Source: Physocladia obscura (Eukaryota > Chytridiomycota > Chytridiomycetes > Chytridiales > Chytriomycetaceae). Taken from it: a DNA stretch of 10,123 nt. The stretch lies in contig JADGJH010001413.1 of assembly GCA_027596945.1 (NCBI GenBank), positions 1 to 10,123 of the forward strand, given 5' to 3'. Position numbers and translations under genes: made by a program. How positions within the stretch are numbered: the stretch's first letter is position 1; each line of letters opens with the position of its first letter. Positions 1 through 6,192 of the stretch are shown in pieces. The notes beneath the pieces are model-generated. The model saw only the letters and a program-made list of their open reading frames with translations. It was not told where the DNA came from and did not search any database.

Positions 1-1
1 A

Positions 2-13
2 AATAATAATAAT
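2..13. repeat. (AAT)4 microsatellite at left edge
   Basis: Four AAT units lie at the very start of the window and run directly into the first ATG (12-14). The right edge is a much longer AAT tract. Because the repeat touches the proposed start codon, sequence upstream of gene 1, including a possible earlier exon, may be missing. Confidence 0.8.
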
Positions 14-529
14 GAGCACGGTGGAGATAATGAATGAAGTGCAGTCGAAATCTAGCTTTGACCTGGCAGGAACTAACACTGTCGTTGCATCATTGAGAAA
101 AAAGATGCAGAAACGACCACTTTTGGAGAATAGAAAAGCAGTTCGATTGCGAAAGGTATCGTTAAAAAATATTTAAATTAATTGTATTTTGACATGTCTA
201 TTTGCTGATTTAATGCATGTAAGGCGCAAGTGGCATTCAGAGAACGAAAAGCCAATCATGTGAAAAATCTTGAAAACCAGATAATTGAAATGTCGAATAT
301 TCTTGCGACAACGGATGACTCAATACATGCTCAAATCAAGCTGTTGAACCGAGTGACTGAATTGGAATCTGAAAATCAACTTCTCTCTTTGGTCTTCCAA
401 TCGCAGATTTTGTCGCGTCTTGCTGCTGTGGATACAGGCGAATTTCAACAAGCGAGTTTTTTCTGGTCTGAATCTTCTGCAGTTTCTTTTGCGCAGCAAT
501 TTTATTTTTCTCGCGCTTTTTTATTTTGA
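12..529 (+). CDS. bZIP transcription factor, Yap/Pap1-like, paralogue 1 (probably decaying)
   Basis: Likely a nuclear sequence-specific DNA-binding protein of the fungal Yap/Pap1 type, if still functional. Conservative model: exon 1 at 12-155 (48 codons), a 68-bp phase-0 intron at 156-223 (donor gtatcg, branch-like ctgat, acceptor taag), and exon 2 at 224-529, giving 149 aa. The basic region spans residues 41-57 and reads RLRKAQVAFRERK across the splice, followed by a leucine at +10 from the invariant arginine (R54). A second coiled block around residues 88-96 contains TELESENQLL, matching LEAEN in the two paralogues. The position normally occupied by asparagine is leucine (L46). The last 25 or so residues are T-rich read-through with no paralogue match. 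Exon 2 may instead end at 455 (a|gttttt) and join a remnant exon at 642 in frame. The start is the first ATG, but an upstream exon off the window is possible. Confidence 0.65.
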
Positions 530-641
530 ATGCGGGTACTGTTTTTCAATATCTAACAACATCTTTTTGGTGAAAAGTTTTGGCATGTGTCAGTTTGTTT
601 TTTCTTTTTTTGTTTGATTTTATTTTTTGGTTCTTTTCAAG

Positions 642-987
642 CAAACGATGAGAGAATATGGCAGCTCAAAAATCTGTTAGAGAGCCTACAGTTAATGCCA
701 TGCATTTTGCTCAATATATTTTACTGTTTGTATGAAGTTATCAATTTGAGGCAAGGTGTATTTGACTGCAGCTGCATGTTGGCCCACATACTTTTGGTAT
801 ACTGGTATGCTACAGTACAAGGGTAGTATGCCAGTATGTGAAACAAAGTTGCATTTTATTTGCAGCTAATTTTAGAAGTTTTAAGGAAATTCGAAAAAAT
901 GTATGTGATGGTATAATGGAGTATAACGGTTTACTTCAAACCAATGCAGCTTCTTTGCAACTTTATCTTAGCATATCAAGGCGTTAA
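642..987 (+). pseudogene. Damaged C-terminal domain remnant of bZIP gene 1
   Basis: After an acceptor-like tract ending cttttcaag at 641, one frame reads NDERIWQLKNLLESLQLM, matching the start of the C-terminal domain in gene 2 (VSRCLKSIPSL) and gene 3 (IALHNLPSL). That frame continues through INLRQGVFDC to about 769. The homologous sequence then continues in another frame from 772 (LHVGPHTFG, compared with LPGVCPATYG in gene 2), which stays open to a stop at 985-987. An alternative acceptor at 861-865 (tgcag) would instead give LILEVLRKFEKMY, resembling the last helix of the domain (VLEIIGIFYERN in gene 3). No single reading frame or splice model I tried restores a whole domain. I read this as a frameshifted tail of gene 1, although a joined exon starting at 642 is possible. 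Confidence 0.5.
799..837. repeat. 15-bp stem hairpin inside gene 1 remnant
   Basis: Bases 799-813 can pair with 823-837 around a 9-nt loop. As RNA the 15 positions pair completely with two G-U wobbles; as DNA there are two mismatches. It sits in the damaged tail of gene 1, where the domain similarity fades. It could be a small foldback insertion or chance in AT-rich DNA. Confidence 0.55.
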
Positions 988-1498
988 TTTCAATCTTTGG
1001 AAAGCAAGTTAGTATTCCTGTAATGTGGCAATGTTTACCCCAACTTGGGTTCCATCACAAATAGTTAAATCAATTGTATATTACAAATAAACAATATGCA
1101 CTTATTTTTTCTGAACACAGTTGTCAGTTGCTGTTTCAGAGTGATTGACACTTGTTGCAATCTTGGTTTATGTAAACATCTTTAGCAGAATTCTTTTTTT
1201 TTTTCTGTATAGGTTTTCATTTCATAAAATTCTCCATTATAAAAATTCTAAACAGTCCTCAAAATAAATCTTGTCATTTTGTTCCCCATACAAAACTTTT
1301 TTGTATCAATACAAAGCTTCCACTTAATAATAAAAAGGTAAGTCCACTATTTTCATTTCTTTTAAGCGATTTGAGCGATTTCTTTTCAATAAAGAGTGAA
1401 TTCATTTTTAAATACAGCTTGAATCTTTCTTTACTTTAACAACACTGTTACTAAATTTTGTTGGCTAATTTACACAAAATCAGCTTTTTTTTGCTAGT
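988..1498. other. AT-rich stretch with no recognisable gene
   Basis: I see no protein-like frame, RNA gene or clear repeat here. It has long T runs (near 1190-1205 and 1486-1493) and isolated splice-like sites such as gtaagt at 1338. It lies immediately upstream of the transposase relic and might hold that element's unrecognisable 5' part. Confidence 0.5.
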
Positions 1499-1673
1499 GT
1501 ATCTGCTATGAACAAAAAAATCTTACACTGTTGCTGGGGATGGGATGGCCCACAAGTAAGAATAACTAGTCCATTCATGCAGTCATTCTGTTATTGCAGC
1601 ACTAATTTCATTTTCAATCAAAGAATGAAGCATGGATACAGAAGATTTCTTGGAATGGTTGACAGAAGATTAG

Positions 1674-1734
1674 GTAATTTGCTTTTATTTCTTGTATTTG
1701 TATTTCTGATAGTAAATATCTGTATTTGTAACAG
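1674..1734 (+). other. Probable spliceosomal intron in transposase relic
   Basis: A 61-bp gap between family-matching segments (WLTED and LPNMN) begins gtaatt and ends taacag, with a T-rich interior. Its length and borders match introns of the nearby bZIP genes. A TAG at 1671-1673 directly before the donor is in the inferred frame and is probably a decay mutation. Confidence 0.55.
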
Positions 1735-1867
1735 CTTCCAAACATGAATCAACTCCCACAACCAGAAAGCATTCTGGTCTTGAATAATTATGCAAAATTA
1801 TAGTAGCTTATGAAGTGGTTGGTGTCTTTCTGATTTTTTGCCTCTGTAATCACCAGATTTCAACCCT

Positions 1868-1913
1868 GTAAGCCAATTTTAAATTTTTCTTTATTTTCAA
1901 TAATAAAATTCAG
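1868..1913 (+). other. Probable spliceosomal intron splitting the NPIE motif of the relic
   Basis: The 46-bp sequence starts gtaagc and ends attcag. Removing it joins SPDFNP to IEQRF, restoring the SPDxNPIE core of DDE_3 transposases exactly and in phase. That exact restoration is the main evidence for a real former intron, although it is slightly shorter than the shortest bZIP intron (52 bp). Confidence 0.6.
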
Positions 1914-2044
1914 ATTGAGCAACGTTTTGCAATTATGAAATCATATTTCTGACTCATGCAGACCAGGCAGATGTAGTGTTTGAGGTATGCATAACTGTTG
2001 ATACCTGAACTGAGCTTGCTTGCTTTTGACATGCAAATTATATG

Positions 2045-2686
2045 TAAAAATAAGACAGATTGGACACAAATAAATGACTTTAGTATTGATATACTTTTTG
2101 TGACAAACACTCAGAATCAAAAATCAATTTAAAAAAAACAACAACAACAAAAAAAATTATTACAAAAATTTTTCAGTACTCAAATTCATTAAATAAAATC
2201 TTCTCTTCTATTTTTATGGTGATTTTTGTTTCTTGATTGGTTAAAGTTTTGAGAAGTATTGAATTTATTGCTATTGAAAAATTAATAAAAAATTAATAAT
2301 TGTCATTATAACTGACTTTTCATTTGCTTAACAGCAAGTATTGGTTTCTTTTTCTCATTATTCACTGCAAAGACCCTTTTTAATTTATCAAAGCCTTGAG
2401 TTGTCAAAAACACAGCGTTTTTGGTGGTGTTTCAGCGTAAAGCAGTTCCCACAAATCTGGCTTCCAATTTTTCAACTCCATGATCAAAAAGGCTCAAATG
2501 TCTTCCAATGACTTGAAAATCTGTGAAACTTCAACTTTTGTGCATTGGAACTTCTTATTGTTTTGTCAACAGGAGTGTGGAGTGCATCAGTGGTTTCAAT
2601 GTGACCCAACCCTACTTATGATCAGAAAGCAGTAACATACCAAAACTTGTTGATGTCAATGTTACATTCTTGATCTGACAATAGAG
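2045..2686. other. AT-rich intergenic stretch with a protein-like minus-strand patch
   Basis: Mostly featureless AT-rich DNA with an A/C-rich tract at about 2130-2156. On the minus strand, roughly 2530 down to 2325, one frame reads like protein with a single in-frame TGA: HGVEKLEARFVGTALR, stop, then NAVFLTTQGFDKLKRVF and later KKKPILAVKQMKSQL before a stop. I do not recognise a family. It may be the relic of another element or gene. Confidence 0.3.
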
Positions 2687-2734
2687 AGATTTTGCAAAAA
2701 AGAATTCCTTGTGAGAATTCACTGTGGGACCACA
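2687..2734 (+). repeat. Left arm of 48-bp inverted repeat
   Basis: These 48 bp match the reverse complement of 2852-2899 with two mismatches by eye. The core includes agaattccttgtgagaattc. The arms are separated by 117 bp, making a 213-bp unit that could be a MITE-like element or a foldback. Similarity weakens outward, and I could not identify a target-site duplication. Confidence 0.85.
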
Positions 2735-2851
2735 GGAAATACTTTCAAACAAAGTTTGACAAAACAAATACCCAATGCTTAAATGAAGAAGTACTTTATA
2801 AGGATTTCTGATAAGGATTTTGTTTCATTAAGAGGAATTCTAAGAACTTCA

Positions 2852-2899
2852 TGTGGTCTCACAGTGAATTCTCACAAGGAATTCCTTTTTGCAAAATCT
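2852..2899 (-). repeat. Right arm of 48-bp inverted repeat
   Basis: This is the partner of the arm at 2687-2734 in opposite orientation, about 46 of 48 positions matching. The 117-bp spacer contains no protein-like frame. Outside the arm only partial similarity continues for about nine bases. Confidence 0.85.
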
Positions 2900-3400
2900 T
2901 TCCAATGTACAGAAATATGGTGACTTGTTCATGTGATGGGTTCTCGTCAGCAAATAAATATAATAAAGTATAAAAAAGAAATAAAGCTGATATCCATGCA
3001 TAAGTTCTCATGTATTTGAGTCTTGTGGCCATGCTGAAACTCCTCAACCCAATTAGCACTTGTCAATGCTGATGTGCAACATGGGTTTTGTAGAGGCAAG
3101 ATTGAAGGAATTCAATTATTCTGACCACATTAGCAAGAACAACCAATTTTGCAAGTTGTCAACAGACATGTAATCAACATTTTTCACAATGACCATTGCT
3201 TAACAGGAACAATAAATGCAAAGAACATAAAACAAGTGTGCAGCACACAGAATGAAGGTGATCACCCAATTTTTTTGTCTTTGTCAATTCATCTCATATG
3301 CCCCCAAGGAGGATACTGCTGCAAGGTTGTTTCCTGCTTCTAATTTGTCTCCCATACTGAAAGAAAAGACATTTAAACACAACTGGGATGCAATATAAGT
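2900..3400. other. Stretch without a supportable gene
   Basis: No recognised gene. From about 3060 to 3343 a plus-strand frame interrupted by two stops reads somewhat like protein (NADVQHGFCRGKIEGIQLF, later FHNDHCLTGTINAKN), ending before the Myb/SANT-like relic. It could be an upstream damaged part of that gene or a separate element fragment. I assign no function. Confidence 0.3.
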
Positions 3401-4334
3401 GATATTTTCGTTGGCGGAACTTTGATTGCAATCTATACTCAGAAAGCACTCAAATTCAAGTTTCAAACCTGAAACTTGGAAGGCTGTGTTGGATAACATA
3501 AACAAGGAGTTTAAAATTCACTTGTCATTGGAACAGCTCATAGCAAAGGTCAACACTGAGAAAATGCAGTTTTGCATGTGTTTGGACATGCACAATTTGA
3601 ACAGTTGGGGATGGAATGATCAGCTCATGACATCATCAAATATGGGCTAATCAACTTTGAACTTCTGTCTGAGTTGTTTGAAAAAAACATGACTACTGAA
3701 AAGCTTGTCAAGGACTCCATTCCACATACTGCAACCAAATCTGTGCACAATAATGTAGCTGAAGATAGCCAGCACAAAGAGTTGGATATAGACAATGAAG
3801 AGGATGAGGTGGTTGACAAAAATCAGACTACAAGGTCAGAGGTATGGAGTGCAAACCTATATACTGCACATCTGTACAATCTACCTAACCACCTACAAGC
3901 TCCTCCAATCTAACTTCCACAAGTTTCATACTTCTGTCCCTATCTCCCAAAAGTGGCTTTCATCATCTGGTTCAAGTCTTGGTTTTTGCAACAAGCAGTC
4001 TCAAATAATTAGACCATTGTCAGCCAAGCCCAATCTGCATTGTTGCTCAAATCAAATTGGAGTTGCACTTCAGTTGATTACCAAATCTGAAATAACAGCT
4101 CCTGCACAGTTGCCAGAAGGGTTGCCACTTACAGTGCTTGTGGCCAAGAAATTGAATGATATATTGACTCACTGGAATGGAATTTATGATGGTGATGTTT
4201 GTGTGGTTGCGCCAGAATACACTTTCAAGTATAAAAGGGCCTTTGCTGACATTCAACTTGCAGCAATATTTTTGGGGACTTCAAATGATAATGCTTTAGT
4301 TTTGATTCTGAAGAATGTTTTTAGTGGGTTCTAG
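3401..4334 (+). pseudogene. Broken Myb/SANT-like DNA-binding domain gene
   Basis: The sequence follows the fungal Myb/SANT-like domain family (PF12776 type), but over more than one frame. DIFVGGTLIAIYTQ (from 3401) resembles the domain's first helix. A second frame continues with SSFKPETWKAVLDNINKEF, then EQLIAKVNTEKMQF and NLNSWGWND, matching the family's GFKxxxW, KxxxLKxxY and SGFGWD landmarks; it stops at 3648-3650. The post-domain segment YGLINFELLSELFEK is in the first frame (3640-3690), and the acidic stretch DIDNEEDEVVD follows. The C-terminal part, with KKLNDILTHWNGIYDGD and FADIQLAAIFLGTSND, is back in the second frame, ending at a TAG at 4332-4334. There is no good ATG, and two or three frame changes suggest decay rather than introns, although I cannot exclude an unseen intron. 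Such domains in fungi are often linked to transposon-derived gene families. Confidence 0.55.
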
Positions 4335-4401
4335 TTGATGTGGACATTTTAGTTTTGTTTCTGGAATGTTTTCAGTGGGTTCTAGTTATTATGGACATTT
4401 T
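4298..4401 (+). repeat. Two-copy tandem duplication (~53 and 51 bp)
   Basis: Unit 1 (4298-4350) and unit 2 (4351-4401) both begin agttttg and share the segment agtgggttctagtt and the ending tatggacatttt or tgtggacatttt. The first unit contains the stop codon of the Myb/SANT-like relic; the second is 3' noncoding. Confidence 0.85.
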
Positions 4402-4405
4402 TATT

Positions 4406-4411
4406 AATAAA
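4406..4411 (+). terminator. AATAAA polyadenylation-like signal
   Basis: A canonical AATAAA lies about 70 bases after the stop of the Myb/SANT-like relic. The motif is common by chance in DNA this AT-rich. Confidence 0.25.
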
Positions 4412-4448
4412 ACATAGTTTTTCATGTATTTAATTCTCAGTTCTATTT

Positions 4449-4460
4449 TTATATATAAAG
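4449..4460 (+). promoter_or_regulatory. TATA-box-like element upstream of bZIP gene 2
   Basis: The sequence ttatatataaag is the best TATA match in the 4412-4706 intergenic stretch. It lies about 250 bp upstream of the gene 2 start codon, which would leave a rather long leader. The rest of this stretch is T-rich with no other signal that I can name. Confidence 0.3.
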
Positions 4461-4706
4461 GATTAACTCAGATCAGAAACAGGTTTTTTCTGTTTTTGGT
4501 TTTTGATTTGGGATTCTATACCTTTTTGGGACAAAAACTGTTTTTGTTTTTCGAAATCATATTTTGATGTATATTGTATTTGCAAAAACAGCTTTTGAAA
4601 AACAGTATTGCAATCAGTGCTTTTACTTTAAAAAAATTGCGAATTTTTTGTCATTAAACGGGGTCCAGTTGTCTCAAAACATTTGGAATTGGCTGTAATA
4701 TTTGAA

Positions 4707-5878
4707 ATGCAATCTCCAGAGTCAAACAGCAACAATAACAGGTTTGATGCAGATGCGTCAGACAGTCGACTCGATCAAAGCAACCAACACGACTCAGTGG
4801 GCGTAGCACCAATCGATTGGGGAATCAAGCGGCGCGGACGCAAGGCAACAAACACAGAGCCAGCATCCAAACGTATCGCACAAGTACGATCCGCAGCACG
4901 AGCATATCGCGATCGAAAAGAAAAGTACGGTTAAATAGTTGATCGTGTCTTCTGCGGAAATATATTTTTCGTTTCAACAATCAAGCTGTTAACGAAAAAC
5001 AAAATCACAGATATGTTACGGACCTCGAAGCAACGGTTAGGCAACTACAGAGTGAACAAAAAGTCGACGCAGTCGAACTTACGCGCCAAATTGAGGCGTT
5101 GGAAGCTGAAAACGCACGGCTTCGACAAATGGCTTTTTCGTTTGACCCAATTCAAACGCTTCAAATTCCCCACAATAATGACGCAATAACCGCTCAACAG
5201 CAGCCACAACAACTTGCAGTACCATTACTTACGCCTTTTTATTCAAACATGCCTACCACAGCAAATAACCCTCGAGCAGCCTTAGCACCAGTCACAAACA
5301 TACCGGACCTTGATGATATTTTCTCGTCGATTGCATTCAAACCAATCCAATTCGATACGTTCCGACAAACTCATGCTAGCACGGTAGATTTTACACAAGT
5401 TCAAGCAATTCCTGCCGATTTGGATGTCTTGCTAAACATGCCACTACCAAAACCGCCATCGTTCGAGGACGTGATTAAACCACATTTCCAAACAGTCAGT
5501 CGCTGCCTCAAAAGTATTCCGTCGTTGATTTTTGATTTCCAAATAATCAACGACTTGTGTGATGCTTATATTGTAAGAAAGAAAAAATCGGAGAATTTTA
5601 ATCAATAATTATGTTTAATTTTTTACTTATTTTACATATTTCAGCGTTTTGTCAATTTAGAATCTGCAGTAGATCTTCCTGGAGTCTGCCCAGCCACTTA
5701 TGGAGAAATCCAAGTCTTACAAGGCAAAATCATTGATAAGTGTATTTCCTCGCCGTGTGACTTGGACAAAGTTATGCGACTCTTTGAAATTATCAAGAAA
5801 GAATACAGTATTGGGTTAGTGAATGAACTGAGCCGAAAGGTGTTCAAATATATCGTGGATACCAAGATTTTGAGTTAG
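4707..5878 (+). CDS. bZIP transcription factor, Yap/Pap1-like, paralogue 2 (Asn-to-Val basic region)
   Basis: A predicted nuclear bZIP protein of 337 aa that would bind DNA as a dimer. Exons: 4707-4924, 5011-5572, 5645-5878. Introns: 86 bp (gtacgg...cacag, branch-like gttaac) and 72 bp (gtaaga...ttcag). The start is the first ATG in frame. GRKATNTEPASKR (44-56) matches the conserved stretch before the Yap-type basic region. The basic region follows as QVRSAARAYRDRK (59-71). The invariant Arg is R68, but the asparagine position is V60, and the family's Gln and Phe are Ala (A64) and Tyr (Y67). The zipper has L78 and L85, then a register shift to L96, L103 and L110 around LEAENARLR. Residues about 115-230 are Gln/Pro/Asn-rich and probably disordered or activating. 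The C-terminal domain (about 235-325) has LKSIPSL, KIIDKC (288-293) and LDKVMRLFEII. It may have altered DNA specificity or act as a dimer partner of gene 3; this is inference. Confidence 0.88.
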
Positions 5879-6192
5879 AATGAAAAATAAATAATAGTTT
5901 TCTTACTCAATCATAATAAAATTTATCCGTATGGTAATTGTGTTGGCAGGATTCGGGTAGGTCCTTCTATCTGAAAAAATCCGCGAAGTGAAAGTGTTCA
6001 ATAAAAGTAGTTATCAATTCAAATTCTTTTGGAATTTGTAATAATGCAAAAATAATCTTTATCTGATTTCGAATCATAAAATATAATTTCAGTTTAATTT
6101 CAATTTCTTATCCGTGCAATTGTTCTCGTAATCAATTATTGCAACTCACATTTCAAACCCAAACAATTTTTATTCAATTCTTTGGTGGTCCA
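5879..6192. other. Intergenic region between bZIP genes 2 and 3
   Basis: This 314-bp AT-rich spacer must hold the gene 2 3' end and the gene 3 promoter and leader. I see no TATA box at a convincing distance and no repeat. It contains AATAAA motifs and a T-rich tract ending ttcag at 6092 that could mark a leader intron, but no donor stands out. Confidence 0.5.
5915..5920 (+). terminator. AATAAA polyadenylation-like signal after bZIP gene 2
   Basis: An AATAAA hexamer lies 37 bases past the gene 2 stop. Another is only 8 bases past it (5886) and a third lies at 6000-6005. Position favours the one listed, but the motif is frequent by chance here. Confidence 0.3.

Larger units (their letters stand above)
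1499..2044 (+). mobile_element. Decayed Tc1/mariner-type (DDE_3) transposase relic, intron-containing
   Basis: Pieces of the DDE_3 transposase fold occur in family order across several frames. VSAMNKKIL lies at 1499-1525. MDTEDFLEWLTED lies at 1632-1670, followed by an in-frame TAG and an intron-like gap (1674-1734, gtaatt...taacag). LPNMNQLPQPESILVLNNY starts at 1735, matching the family pattern LPxMNPxPxxxSVLVxDN with the second catalytic Asp replaced by Asn. VAYEVVGVFLIF starts at 1803, and FLPL-stop-SPDFNP ends at 1867, matching FLPPYSPDxNP. After a second intron-like gap (1868-1913, gtaagc...ttcag) comes IEQRFAIMKSYF, carrying the expected Glu of NPIE. A further frame change leads to THADQADVVFE and an ACF-stop-HANYM tail. 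At least three in-frame stops and three frame changes make it non-functional. The D-D-E assignment rests on established family motifs, not a search. Confidence 0.75.

Noticed and set aside
110..170. Resemblance of KRPLLENRKAVR in gene 1 to the start of bHLH-Orange proteins
   Set aside because: The downstream sequence follows the bZIP pattern with correct Arg-to-Leu spacing and has no loop or second helix of a bHLH.
137..223. Alternative donor at gca|gttcga (after 140) in gene 1 to restore an Asn in the basic region
   Set aside because: It puts N40 nine residues before the invariant Arg instead of eight, so the alignment fails, and it removes five basic-region residues.
587..826. A 79-codon open frame with a hydrophobic start, resembling a signal peptide or membrane protein
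   Set aside because: Its first third is a T-rich, intron-like tract that codes for Phe and Leu by composition. Only the part after 641 has paralogue similarity, and it belongs to the gene 1 tail.
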